Assembly: GCA_012295275.1 (NCBI GenBank)
Contig: CM022673.1
Location: 13,165,788-13,227,787 of the forward strand
Length of the DNA: 62,000 nucleotides
From: Chrysomallon squamiferum
Taxonomy: Eukaryota > Mollusca > Gastropoda > Neomphalida > Peltospiridae
Direction: 5' to 3'
This document shows, in pieces, positions 35,590 to 46,984 of the stretch. Both the position numbers and the translations under genes were made by a program. A model generated the notes under the pieces. The model searched no databases. It was not told the origin of the DNA and saw only the letters and a program-made list of their open reading frames with translations. Numbering within the stretch: position 1 is the stretch's first letter; each line of letters starts with the position of its first letter.

Positions 35590-36132
35590 TTAAGATAATA
35601 GTATCAGAGGATTTCTCTATTTACAGTGGATCAAGGGATCAATCCTCATAAGAAACCATTTTTTAAAATATTTTTATTTGTAGTCTTGGCATAATTTACG
35701 TATTAAAAAACATTTTATGCATTTTCAAAATTTCAGCATGATTTTTATAAAATGATGTGGTATGTATCGCACTGCTATGAGAAATGTATACGAAGGATTC
35801 TTTGATGGTAAAACAGAATAGTTTTCTGAGAAATTATAAATATATTTTACAACAACTTGAAATGATAAATATGATTTTGCACTGGCAAGGTTATTGAGGA
35901 AACTGACTATTTCTAGAAGAGGGGTTACTCCTACCAGTTAGTAGCAAGTGATATTTTTATATGCACCTTCCCATATACAACAAAATAAATATTACTATTT
36001 GTAGAAATAATAGTAAGAATAATACTGCAGTTACTGCTCTCGTTATTGCTTTTGCTGTTGTTGTTTCTTTTTTCTTTTAATTCTAAGACATTTTTAAAAA
36101 CATTAAGGAATCCTCTGGTACTATTATCTTAA
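35590..36132. mobile_element. possible small element bounded by 24-bp inverted repeats
   Basis: 35590-35613 and 36109-36132 are inverted copies matching at 23 of 24 positions (core TAAGATAATAGTA and CAGAGGATT), with about 495 bp between. No transposase frame lies inside, and obvious target-site duplications are not visible. It could be a non-autonomous inverted-repeat element or a chance local inversion. The interior includes a fragment of a dispersed AGCAAGTGATATTTTTATATGC-type repeat. Confidence 0.35.
35930..35980. repeat. fragment of AGCAAGGGATCTTTTATATGC-type dispersed repeat
   Basis: AGTAGCAAGTGATATTTTTA followed by TATGCACCTTCCCATATACA closely matches a repeat core I recall from gastropod and bivalve sequence. 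It is related to the array at 51278-51700. The class of the parent element is not certain. Confidence 0.5.
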
Positions 36133-36730
36133 TTGCTATCAGTGATAAATGAGATTTCTCAGTACAGTGTAGAAAAAAAAACCCTACAAAAAATAAAAAC
36201 ACAGAAAACAAAATAGATAAAAAAAAAAAAAAAAATCCAAACAAAAAGTCCCATAAAACTAAGTTGAAAAAAACAAACAAATAGTAAATACAAATGCACA
36301 AAACACAAATGTGTGATATGAAATATTGAAAATGTTGACTCTGAGGTGTTAAAACAAGGATAAAACAACACCCAGGTGGTAGATACCTCTCTGACTAAAC
36401 ACATTTATTTCCTTTCCAGTGAAACTTGAGACAAATAATTCAGAAAATTGTTGTTCTCATCTTGATTTGAACATTAAAAAAAATATATATACTTAGTCTG
36501 AACAAAAGCGCAAACATGGAATGATTCATGTCAGAATGATAGATCGAAAAACCAAGATTTACTTTAAAAAAAATAATAATAATAATAATTTGTAGTTTAT
36601 TTTCTGACATCTGTAAATAATTTAAAATATATATATATATATATAATAAATTATAAATGTTTTTTTTTTTTTTTTTAAATTAAAGGTTTTGAAATGAAAG
36701 AGCATAAAGTAATGAAACAAAACATAAAAA
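36133..36730. other. AT-rich spacer
   Basis: Poly-A near 36221-36236, a short AT run (36630-36645) and poly-T (36661-36676). No gene is supported. Confidence 0.6.
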
Positions 36731-36959
36731 AATTAATTATTTTTTTAATCTTTTTCTTTCACCTTATAACAGCTCATATTTATCAAATTTACAGCAAGTA
36801 TAAATAGCCACACATTTGATAAATAATTTTCCCATGATTCAACACGACACAACAATGGATGTGGGATCATGATCCAGCCTTCTATAGCTGGGATTACTCT
36901 AAAACCAAATAACATATCCGAAATCTGCATATCACTTACAGACAGACACAAAAACTGAA
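36731..36959. other. complex spacer
   Basis: 36760-36960 is non-repetitive. A 74-residue minus-strand frame (36745-36969) has no recognised domain and is treated as chance. Confidence 0.4.
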
Positions 36960-37235
36960 TGACAGTCAACTCTTAACTTTGACAATCAGTCAGCCATTTT
37001 TTTTTTACTTGGTGGAGGCAGCCATATTGAATTTCATCCTTGTTTTTTCCTTCTTTTTTACAGCCAAGGAACAGGCACCCAGGCTCATCCATCTTTTTGT
37101 GAGCGGTAATTATCCAAGGAAGGAGGAGGTTCCCGCTGGGCGGAGTGACAGCCAGGGGCAGGGTCATGTGTTAGGTGTGAAAACTGATGTGACGATTAGA
37201 GTAGAGTCAGTCAAACTCCCACTGTGTGACAAGTA
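36960..37235 (+). other. GC-richer block with splice-acceptor-like tract
   Basis: At 37039-37063 a long pyrimidine tract ends in TTTTTTACAG, a textbook acceptor shape. The following sequence is GC-rich and stays open in one plus-strand frame to a stop near 37236. A GTAATT donor-like word follows GAGCG at about 37105. The predicted residues match no family I know. It could be a terminal or internal exon, or a regulatory block with chance signals. Confidence 0.3.
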
Positions 37236-38085
37236 ACTACAGACAGTGACACAGTGTGCTGTCTACTTAAACTATAGAGACACAGTGTGTTATCTACTGT
37301 CTACCTGAATAATAGAGACACAGTGCGCTGTCTGTTTAAACTATAGAGACACACTGTGTTATCTATTTAAACTATACACAGTGTTATCTATTTAAACTAT
37401 AGAGACAGTGTGTTATCTATTTAAACTATAGAGACACAGTGTTATCTATTTAAACAAGAGACACTGTGTGTTATCTATTTAAATTATAGAGACTCAGTGT
37501 TATCTATTTAAACAATAGAGACACTGTGTGTTATCTATTTAAATTATAAAGACTCAGTGTTATCTATTTAAACTATACACACAGTGTGGTCTACTTGAAC
37601 TATAAAGACACAGTGTTATCCATTTAAACTATAGAGACACAGTGTGTTATCCATTTAAACTATAGAGACACAGTGTTATCCATTTAAACTATAGAGACAC
37701 AGTGTTATCCATTTAAACTATAGAGTCACAGTGTTATCTGTTTAAACTATAGAGACACAGTGTGTTATCCATTTAAACTATAGAGTCACAGTGTTATCTG
37801 TTTAAACTATAGAGTCACAGTGTTATCTATTTAAACTATAGACACAGTGTTATCTATTTAAACTATAGACACAGTCTGTTATCTATTTAAACTATAGAGA
37901 CAGTCTGTTATCTATTTAAACTATAGAGAATCAGCATGTTGTCTGTTTAAACTACACAGAGACTCAGTGTATTTAAACTATAGAGACTTGCGTTGTCTAT
38001 TTAAACTATAGGAAGATTCAGTGTGGTGTCTATTTAAACTATACAGAGACTCAGTGTCTTGTCTATTTAAAGTATAGAGAGAGAC
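37236..38085. repeat. 29-31-bp minisatellite, about 28 copies
   Basis: The unit is built on ATCTATTTAAACTATAGAGAC plus ACAGTGTT or ACAGTGTGTT, so lengths alternate between 29 and 31 bp with some shorter deletions. At about 37448-37580 a dimer of about 62 bp with TTTAAATTATA and TTTAAACAATA variants is itself repeated. Copies diverge toward both ends. Confidence 0.95.
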
Positions 38086-38329
38086 ATATGTTTTTTTAAA
38101 CCTTACTGAAAAAAGATTTATCTTTTGAGGGAGAGAATTTTTTGGAGATTGTTTTTTTTTTTTTTCAGGGAGACAATTTTGATTTCTTCACTTAAGCATT
38201 TCATTTATTTATTAGTTTAATAATAACAAAAAAATTAAAATGAAGTCAAAGACCAAAAATAACAACCCCAAAAATGATGTTGGGTTGACAAAACCTCAGA
38301 CAATCTGTCTGTTAATTAAGTGACAATTA
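38086..38329. other. AT-rich spacer
   Basis: Poly-T near 38152-38165 and a CAGGGAGACAATTTT word (38166-38180) like the dispersed GGGAGATAACTC motif. No gene is supported. Confidence 0.5.
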
Positions 38330-38725
38330 AACAAGTGAACAAGAAAGTCGTTCCACGGACTTTGACACACACAGAGCCTCGGCTGGATTGGGAAAAAGCT
38401 GCAGAAGCACACTGGGGAAGGATTTGATCCCTCAACGTTGAGTACCTCAGCAGAACACTGTCACTGAGACACATGACAGATGATCCATCTTAACAAGAAC
38501 CCAATAACACAAATCCAAATATCTACTTCCTGCCTCCGATCAATCTACGACATTTTGTCCCCTGTTGTTGAGAACCAGACAGAGTGAGCAAGCAAGGACA
38601 CTGATTTATAGCCTGACAACACCCTGACATCCGCACACACACAGACAGACAGATGATCTGACAACAGTGAAACTTCCGTCTTGCTCCCGTTCAGAAACAC
38701 AGCGGAACTGACAGTATACGTAGCA
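38330..38725. promoter_or_regulatory. complex block containing a SINE-like head
   Basis: About 400 bp of GC-richer, CpG-bearing sequence. The left part holds a minus-strand tRNA-like segment (38418-38478); the right part (38480-38720) is complex and unrecognised. Confidence 0.3.
38418..38478 (-). mobile_element. tRNA-derived SINE head, decayed
   Basis: On the minus strand TGTCTCAGTGAC (A-box-like) is followed about 35 bases later by GAGGGATCAAATCC (B-box-like), the spacing and order of a pol III internal promoter as in tRNA-derived SINEs. Neither box is perfect and no cloverleaf could be folded, so it is not a tRNA gene. Confidence 0.45.
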
Positions 38726-39182
38726 CCCTTGTATTTCTGAGTGTGGGGTTTTTTTTTGTTTGTTTTTTTTATTTTTTTTATTTTTTTCTCTTTCAGTGTG
38801 ATTTATTGCCATCATAGTGGAAACATTCTGGTGTGAAATCATTAACATTTATCCCTTAATTCCTCCAGGATTCACTAATGAGATACAGAGTAGCGAATTT
38901 CAGAGATCTAATGAAAAAAAATATATAAAAAAAAAAAAAATTTCTCCAGCATTTATTTAAATTTAATGGGTGATAATTTGACAGTTTGTGTTTCATTTCT
39001 TGATCCAGCTTTTTGCTGTTTGTTAATTTAGTTCTGACAGGGAGGGATTATTGTTAATCTGTCAGTTTATTATTATTAATCCCTCTGCAGGTGTGAACTG
39101 AGAAATTGACACCTGTAATTTTTATGTTGTTAATCAAAATCACACAGGTAAGTGGTGAATGAAATAGAATGTCTGTTTACAT
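38726..39182. other. AT-rich spacer
   Basis: T-rich at 38750-38790 and A-rich at 38911-38940. A CACACAGGTAAGT donor-like word (near 39147) has no supporting exon evidence. Confidence 0.5.
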
Positions 39183-39560
39183 GTTTGTCTTTCTCTTTGT
39201 TTGTTTGTTTATTTATTTGTTTATATTTATTGCATATATTCTTTATTTGTTTGTTTATGTTTATTTATTTGTTTGTTTATTTATTTGCTTTTTATTTATC
39301 TTTTTGTTACATTTATTCTTCATTGTTTCTTTGTTTATATTTATCACTTATTTATTATCATATATTTATTTTTATTTATTATTGATATTTAAATAATTAA
39401 TTAATTTATTTATTTATGATTATTATAATTTTCTTCATCATTGTTACTTTAAACATTTATTATTATTGTTATTACTACTGTATTATTATTATTATTTATT
39501 ATTATTATTATTATTAATTATTATTATTATTACAATATTATTATTATTATTTCATGATTT
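39183..39560. repeat. TTTG/TTTA and ATT simple repeats
   Basis: TTTG/TTTA tetramers at 39190-39415 and ATT triplets at 39455-39550. Phe/Tyr/Leu frames are artefacts. Confidence 0.92.
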
Positions 39561-39589
39561 ATTGATTTATTTTGGCAGATGTTGAACAC

Positions 39590-39800
39590 ACATTAAGAAG
39601 TTGTAAAAATGGCTACAGCTCATTAAATCGTAACCTGCTATTTCACTAGCACTTACACACGAACATGTACACATGTGAGAGGGTGAACTTTTGTAGCTTT
39701 CTGTAAATTAAATTAAATTTTTCAGGTTCGCTGGACTAATCAGAAACCAGCTGCCGCCATTTTGCTTACTGTGATCAATGTCGACAGCACTGAGAAAACC
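39590..39800. promoter_or_regulatory. unique block with YY1-type site
   Basis: Complex sequence including GCCGCCATTTTG (39753-39764), the canonical YY1 core in reverse orientation, next to CAGCTG (39748-39753). CpGs lie nearby. YY1 sites are common at promoters; no transcript evidence is visible here. Confidence 0.3.
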
Positions 39801-40439
39801 ACTGTATGAAAAATTAAATATCACTGTACGTTTTGTGTAGAAACACTTGTACATACCAGCTGTAGAAAAACATCATCTACTCAGTATAGAAACACACTTA
39901 CTTAATGGGTGAAGGAAGGAATCATTGAAGTGAAAAGGGTACTTACCTGAAATAAAAGAAAAAAGTAAAATTATAAAAATGGAAATTTGATTATACAGAA
40001 TGAAATTATAAAAAAATAAATTTTGAAATATAAAAAATTTTTGAAAATGTGAAAAAATCATAGTTTGAAAAATCTGATATTGAAAATATAAAAAGCTGTT
40101 TTGAAAATGTGAAAAATATTGAAAATATACAAAAGCTGTTTTGAAAATGTAAAATTATATGAATATAATATACAGTCTTGAATGCATAAAATACAATTTT
40201 TAAAAGGATAAAATTTGTTTATTTTACTAGGTAATAACACTGCAGGTGTTACAAATGTAATTGTCAGTAAGCTGGTGTCTTCTTTTCATGTTTAATTTAA
40301 AATTGATTTTACCAGGTACACAGGTGTAAACCTGATTAAGAAAAGAAAGAAACAAGGTGTGACAGGTAAGATGAGTCATCCTGCTGTACAAAAATGTTTA
40401 GATTGGGAAATAATGTGGAAAAGAAGGAAATAAAGCTAC
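39801..40439. repeat. AT-rich spacer with 40-bp tandem duplication
   Basis: At 40081-40160 AAAAGCTGTTTTGAAAATGT occurs at 40091 and 40131, a 40-bp tandem pair within GAAAATATA-rich sequence. Surrounding DNA is AT-rich. Confidence 0.7.
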
Positions 40440-40575
40440 AATGAAAAGAATGAATGGTGGATGGATGTGTGGATGGAAGGACTGAAATATGGATAAATGG
40501 AGGGAATGAGGAATGAATGGATGAATGTATGATGGATTATGATATTATGGATACAAAGATAGATGGATCCATGAA
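40440..40575. repeat. degenerate GGAT tetranucleotide tract
   Basis: GGATGG, GAATGG and GGATAAATGG words over 130 bp, a decayed version of the array at 29378-29958. Confidence 0.75.
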
Positions 40576-41194
40576 AAGGAAATATAGGTGAAAAAATTTT
40601 AAAATTAACAATATATTTTTTTTTAAGATAACAAAATTTTAAAAATATTTTCCATGTCGTAACCATATAAACACAAACAGTAATTTACATTACACAAAAC
40701 CATTTTTAATCCTTCTGTTTAACTGGCCACATGACAATGAATACAAAGCTCAAAAAAAAAAAAAAAAAAAACCATTATCCCCCAAAACCACTCAGACAAA
40801 ACGTGGATATTAAAATGATTTTCTCTGACAAGCACAGAGACCTCAGTGTCACATAACCCATCATGGAATCATGCTCCTGACTCTAGAACGTAGATCAGAG
40901 AACAGAAGGTACGTGGAAACTCTGATTAGCTCAACATCAGCACAAAGACATCATCCACAGAAGATATTCATAGGTGTGTGATTGACTCCTTCAAGCACAA
41001 AAGAGAGAATCGGAGAACTGCGAGGAGAAAAGATTAGTTGTTTTGTCACAAACGGCGAAAGCCATTTTGAACTGAGGTGGGCAAGATGATATTTGCTACA
41101 AAACTTGTCACAGTTTGTTGTGTTTGTTGTAATGTGGCATGATTGTGTTTTTCATCTGTGTAGGTGTTGTGAGTGTAAATGTAGGAGAGATACA
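40576..41194. promoter_or_regulatory. spacer with complex block at 40790-41070
   Basis: After AT-rich sequence and poly-A (about 40751-40770), 40790-41070 is complex with several CpGs and no coding frame of interest. A regulatory role is possible but unsupported beyond texture. Confidence 0.2.
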
Positions 41195-41232
41195 CATACA
41201 TACATGCATACATACATACGTGTATATATGTG

Positions 41233-41271
<39 letters not shown>
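41195..41271. repeat. CATA and TG microsatellite
   Basis: TACA/CATA tetramers to about 41220, then TG repeats at about 41234-41271. Confidence 0.95.
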
Positions 41272-41273
<2 letters not shown>

Positions 41274-41329
41274 CAAATTTTATATTCTGGAGGACTTTTA
41301 TTATTATATTACAAATGAATAAAAATCTA

Positions 41330-41540
41330 AATCTAAAAAAATAATAACAACTAGAATAATAAATATATTTATATATAAGTAAGTAAGTAAATAAATATAA
41401 TAATAATAATAATAATCATAATAAAAACAACAACTAGAATAATATATATCTATATATATAAATAAGTAAGTAAATAAATAAATACATAAATAATAATAAT
41501 AGTAATGATAATAATGATAATAATAACAATAATAACATCT
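41330..41540. repeat. AAT/AAGT tract with 83-bp duplication
   Basis: ACAACTAGAATAAT occurs at 41347 and 41430, each followed by AT, AAGTAAGTAAAT and AAT runs, so an 83-bp compound block has been tandemly duplicated. Confidence 0.8.
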
Positions 41541-41699
41541 GGTTTTTGGGGTGGGGTTTTTAAATCTTTCAATTATATTTTCTTTTTCAATCTTGTATTT
41601 TTTTTTATGTTTTATTTCTTTCTTTCCATTTTTTTTTAATGTTTTATTTTCTGTTTAAACTTGTTGTTGTCACTTTTATTTTATTCTCTTATCAGTGAA
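41541..41699. other. T-rich spacer
   Basis: T-rich low-complexity sequence, no feature supported. Confidence 0.6.
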
Positions 41700-41848
41700 T
41701 CTGTGTACATGAGACCCCTGCTGACAGAACAGTTTGAAGTCCATTGTAGAGCTCATCAAAGTTCTGATGTACATGCGAGATAAAGAAATTTAATAAGACT
41801 TACAAAAAAACACTGACAACCTATGTCGACCAGTAAACCATAACAAAA

Positions 41849-41864
41849 ATGGCAGACATCACGG
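41849..41864 (+). other. possible initiating micro-coding exon end
   Basis: ATGGCAGACATCACGG has A at -3 and G at +4 and is followed at once by GTAAGT (41865-41870), a consensus donor. It would encode Met-Ala-Asp-Ile-Thr before a phase-1 intron. With only five codons no family can be inferred, and chance is a real alternative. Confidence 0.25.
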
Positions 41865-41879
41865 GTAAGTTAGTGTCAC

Positions 41880-42034
41880 CACCATTGTCAAAACAGCCGG
41901 CAATCGCTGCAGCGTGTATGATGCCAGTTTAGCTGCGACAGTGAGGACGGCAGCGTCAGCATTGTTGCAGCAAGCGGTGCTCACTGCAGCGTGTGTGACG
42001 GTAATTTTGTCACAACGGGGGGAATAGGAACATC
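41880..42034. repeat. diverged 77-bp tandem duplication
   Basis: ATTGTC...CGCTGCAGCGTGTATGA (from 41884) is matched by ATTGTT...CACTGCAGCGTGTGTGA (from 41961) at a constant 77-bp offset. Both copies are CpG-rich. Confidence 0.55.
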
Positions 42035-42130
42035 GTTGGATGTGAAGGGAGTGAAAGTGTATGGTTCATTAATTTGTATTTCAGCTGACTTGGTTTGATT
42101 AGGGGGTGGGAGTTCCGGCTGGGTGAGTGG

Positions 42131-42836
42131 ACGACAGAAGTGGGACATGATAGTTTGTGTGTTTGTGTTTATCTCTGATATCTTGTTTGTTATTTCAGTC
42201 AGCCTTTGTGTGCAGTTTCAATGACGTTTTATAGAAAGAAAGATATTTTTTAATGTTACTGTCATTTATTTTCAGAAAGAATGTGATGCTTTTAAATAAA
42301 TAAAACATTAACCATAAGTTATTTCAGTTCTAAAATATATTATTTTTTTTATTATTATATTAATGGTATTTATTTTTATTTTGTTTATTCTAAAATTCAA
42401 TACTCAAAAAGTTCATTTTAAAATTGCTTACAATTTATAAACAGTTAAATATTTGAAAATAATTAAAGAAAAAATGAAATATTTAAATTTTCAATAAAGA
42501 TAAAGAAGAAAATGCCATTTCTTTGGTTTTATTCTGCTTTTGTTTTCTAATTTCATTTACTATTTAAACTAAATTAATACCAGCTGCTGGCTACGAAAAT
42601 TAGAAACAAAAGTTAACACATAACTCTAAGAAAATTGAAACCAACAAGGGACGTAATCATTTCTTTATTTAATTACTAAATCTATTTTTATTTTTGCTGT
42701 ACATCCTTGAGACATTAGTACTATCAGAGAACAAAAACATTACAAAAAAAAAAATGTGGATTTCTAAAACAACAAGCATTAAAATACTATCAATATCCTT
42801 GTACAAGTGGTTACTGGTAGAAAACCACTATTAATT
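42131..42836. other. AT-rich spacer
   Basis: AT-rich DNA without recognisable genes or elements. Confidence 0.55.
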
Positions 42837-43105
42837 TTCTGTCACTTGTTATCACATACCACAAGAGTAGATATATTAGTTTTTCTGTCACAAGTGATTG
42901 TCAAACATCTGATTGTTTTAATACAACAGACTTCAAATGAAAGTTTCCACATTAACAGCAAGGAATCTTTTTGATGACCTCTCAAAAATACAGGATAGCA
43001 AACACAAGAGTGCTTTTATTTATTTTATATCATCACTTATTGCATTACAGACATTTGATTATCTTAATACATGGACATCAGATGACAGTTAACAGCAAGG
43101 TCTCA
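42837..43105. repeat. diverged tandem duplication containing AACAGCAAGG
   Basis: CAAACATCTGATTGTTTTAA to AACAGCAAGG (42902-42962) is matched by CAGACATTTGATTATCTTAA to AACAGCAAGG (43047-43099). Each is preceded by a TCACTTGTT or TCACTTATT word. The AACAGCAAGG end resembles the array at 51278-51700. Confidence 0.5.
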
Positions 43106-43334
43106 AAACAAACAAACAAAAAATAAACCCAGCCATTTATCTCAATCCAGTAATGATATTATCCGTATAACAACAATGCTAACAATTCTTGACTTTGAAT
43201 TTCCAAAAAAGTTTTTATTAACTTTCAAACATAACAAACAAACAAAAAGAGAGAGAACTAATTCACATAAAATAAAATGACAATTGAATTAACACAACAA
43301 AATAGCCATTCCACATGAAGTTATTTCTTTTTTT
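43106..43334. other. AT-rich spacer
   Basis: AT-rich sequence with short AAAC runs; nothing recognised. Confidence 0.5.
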
Positions 43335-43740
43335 TGCAAACGGCGACAATTAAAGTGACTATTCCAGCCGTCGATGTTTTATTTTCCTCCATCAATTAAC
43401 GTGCACCCCACTGACATCAGACAAACGAAGGAAAATATTGACAAATATGTTTTCCAGTGAGAACCAGGCAGGCAAGGCTTCCTCCACTTTGAAGTGTGAC
43501 CTCTGGAAAGGTCATCCGGTACAGAAGCTGAAGTCAGAGTGTCGCACCGACTGTGCAAAACATTGCGAATCGCCGACTGATCGTGTCGCTTCGATGAATA
43601 TTTCATACGAGCCAGTGTGGTAAGACCATGTGTTTCGATGTTTGTCATGTCAGAGAGAGATGTAGCGGCGAGAGAGGTTTTCTCAGAGGTAAAATAAATA
43701 CATCTACGGGTGGCGATTTAATAGCCCAACAACAACAGAA
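43335..43740. promoter_or_regulatory. CpG-rich unique block, candidate conserved element or exon
   Basis: About 400 bp with many CpGs, especially 43500-43700, and homeodomain-like TCAATTAACG (43392-43401). Both strands carry short open frames (43438-43623 plus, 43379-43648 minus) without recognised domains; the plus frame ends just before a GTAAGA donor-like word. It could be an exon of an unknown gene, but a regulatory element is at least as likely. Confidence 0.35.
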
Positions 43741-43744
43741 GTAC

Positions 43745-44185
43745 GCGATAGAACAGAAATGATAAAACATAAATAAATTAATAGAATGGAAACGATGAAA
43801 ATGTAAATAAATTAATAAGATGAAATATGAAAATATAATTAAAGTAATATAATAAAATATGAAAATGTAATTTTGTTAATAAAGTGGAAGATAAAACTAT
43901 AGTTAGATTAATAAAATAGCAAATAAAAATGTAAATAAATTAATAAAATAAATGTATAAAAAAATATAATAAGATTAATGAAATAAAAGATAAGAATATG
44001 ATTAAATTAATAAAACAACAAATATTAATGATTTAATAAAAGAATAAACTAAAATACTCCACAAATATAAATAAATGTTTAAAATAAAATATGTTTTTAT
44101 ATCATATTTACAAAAAAATTAATTAATAAAATTAAAATATTAATATGTTCCTAAAATGAAAATATAAATGAATTTTTTACATATA
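43745..44185. repeat. degenerate AAATTAATAAAAT minisatellite
   Basis: GTAAATAAATTAATAAAAT-like words recur about every 30-36 bp (near 43774, 43811, 43877, 43907, 43938, 43973 and 44003). It is very AT-rich and strongly diverged. Confidence 0.6.
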
Positions 44186-44194
44186 TAAAACTTA

Positions 44195-44275
44195 AACGTA
44201 TCCACTAAACAGGATTGAACCTACTACCTCCCGCACACAAAACAAATACCATACACACACTACCACACAACAGTA
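44195..44275 (-). mobile_element. tRNA-like SINE head, decayed
   Basis: On the minus strand a perfect B-box GGTTCAATCC (44213-44222) lies about 40 bases after a GTGTGGTAGTGTG A-box-like word. No full cloverleaf is apparent. The order matches a tRNA-derived SINE. Confidence 0.45.
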
Positions 44276-45579
<1,304 letters not shown>

Positions 45580-45836
45580 CTACAAAAATAATAAATAAAT
45601 AAATAAACAATTAAATAAATATAAGTAAACATAAAAATAATAAAAATAAATAAATGAATGAATGGATGAATAAAATAAATAAATTTTAAATAAATAAACA
45701 AACAATAAGGAAATAAAAAAGTAAATAAATAAATAATAAATAAATAAAATAAAATAAAATAAAGTAAAATAAAATAAAAAATAAAATAAATAACCATACA
45801 ATATATTACCTAAAAATAAAAAATAAAAAATAAAAA
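45580..45836. repeat. AAAT/AAAATA low-complexity tract
   Basis: About 250 bp of AAAT, AAATAAAC and AAAATA words. Tyr/Phe/Ile reverse frames are artefacts. Confidence 0.9.
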
Positions 45837-46540
45837 CATTCCTTCATTAAGACTTGAACTGAACACTGTCAGATCAGCACTGAAATGACACAAAAAATGA
45901 CAGAACCATATAAATGGATCTGTTATAATATCTCTAGTAATATCTTCCAAAAGACTGATATTCACTGCTGATGCACACATCAACTGCTGATTACCAAACT
46001 CATGCTGTTTCCATTCATAAACCTTCAAAGACCAAAACCAAATCTGCTGAAAGAAGAGATCAGCTAGATGACAACAAACACACACAAACTAGGCTGATGT
46101 AGAGGAAATTGGAACAATTCCAAAACAAGAGAAAGAAAAGAAAGAGTCATTTTCATTTCTTTTCCAGCAGGAAGGCTTATCAACCAATAGATGTTGTCAG
46201 GGAAGTAGTGCATTAGCTGATTGATGGCTGACTTAATAATGTCACATCCTGTGATGACTTTTTAGTTTTTTTCATTCTTGTGTTACGTAATTTTTACCTG
46301 ATCCATTACAGGTAAGAGATAAAGGTAATGCGATATTGTTAATTTTTACAGGTGGTATTTGCTGTATCTACAGGTAATGTATTGTTATTAGATAATTATG
46401 GAGGTAATTCATTTATAATTTTGAAATATAAAGATAATAATTTAAATTTAATTAATTACCTATCCAGTGCTTAACTGGAAATATATGTGTGTTTGTGTAT
46501 GTGTGTCTGTGTGTATGTAAAACATGACACCAACTTTTTA
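45837..46540. other. complex spacer
   Basis: 45840-46260 is non-repetitive but lacks recognisable features; a 91-residue minus frame (45810-46085) has no known domain. At 46305-46380 ACAGGTA words recur three times. The rest is AT-rich with a TG stretch near 46488-46518. Confidence 0.4.
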
Positions 46541-46984
46541 ATTAGCAACAAGCACTTTCTCAAAGATAGGAGGGCACATTCCATAACTTTTGACAAAGCG
46601 CTTCTGAAAAGTCACGAGGAGGACAGATCCTGTTATTAGAAAAAAGTTCTAACCACTGAATCTAACCTGTACAGTCTTGTGTATCAAAACACCATGATAT
46701 TTGATTTCTACTTCTCTCAAAAAGTATATACAAAATATTTCTTAATGCTAAATGATAGCAGTAGCAGTCACATATGAAATAACAACAGGTTTCCTTTCTA
46801 GTGTTAATGCTATACTATATCACTATAAAAAAAACCCCTTCATATTAGATATAATTATAATAATACATTATTATTAAAACAAACTGACATGTCATTTAAC
46901 TAATATTCTTTTACATACCCATTTAACTTTCAAAACTTCAACATATTTAAAAAGTAGAGAAGAAGACGAAAAGAAAGAAAAAAA
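46541..46984. other. AT-rich spacer
   Basis: Mixed AT-rich sequence without supported features. Confidence 0.5.

Larger units (their letters stand above)
41700..42130 (+). promoter_or_regulatory. CpG-richer block, candidate promoter region
   Basis: About 430 bp with roughly 16 CpGs and the highest GC of this part of the window. It contains an ATG in good context leading into a splice donor (41849-41870) and a diverged 77-bp duplication (41880-42034). No TATA box is clear. Together these suggest a transcription start on the plus strand, but no downstream exon could be linked. Confidence 0.35.

Noticed and set aside
39140-39155. CACACAGGTAAGT perfect donor-like word
   Set aside because: No open frame, CpG enrichment or acceptor nearby; similar isolated words at 7490, 40366, 46310 and 47560 suggest chance.
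44213-44232. Minus-strand GAGGTAGTAGGTT resembling the 5' part of let-7
   Set aside because: Only 13 bases match, the rest diverges, no complementary arm for a hairpin is present, and the same bases are better explained as the B-box region of a tRNA-like SINE head.
45810-46085. 91-residue minus-strand frame
   Set aside because: Not repeat-derived at its core but no known motif, no splice signals that make an exon, and an A-rich 3' end.
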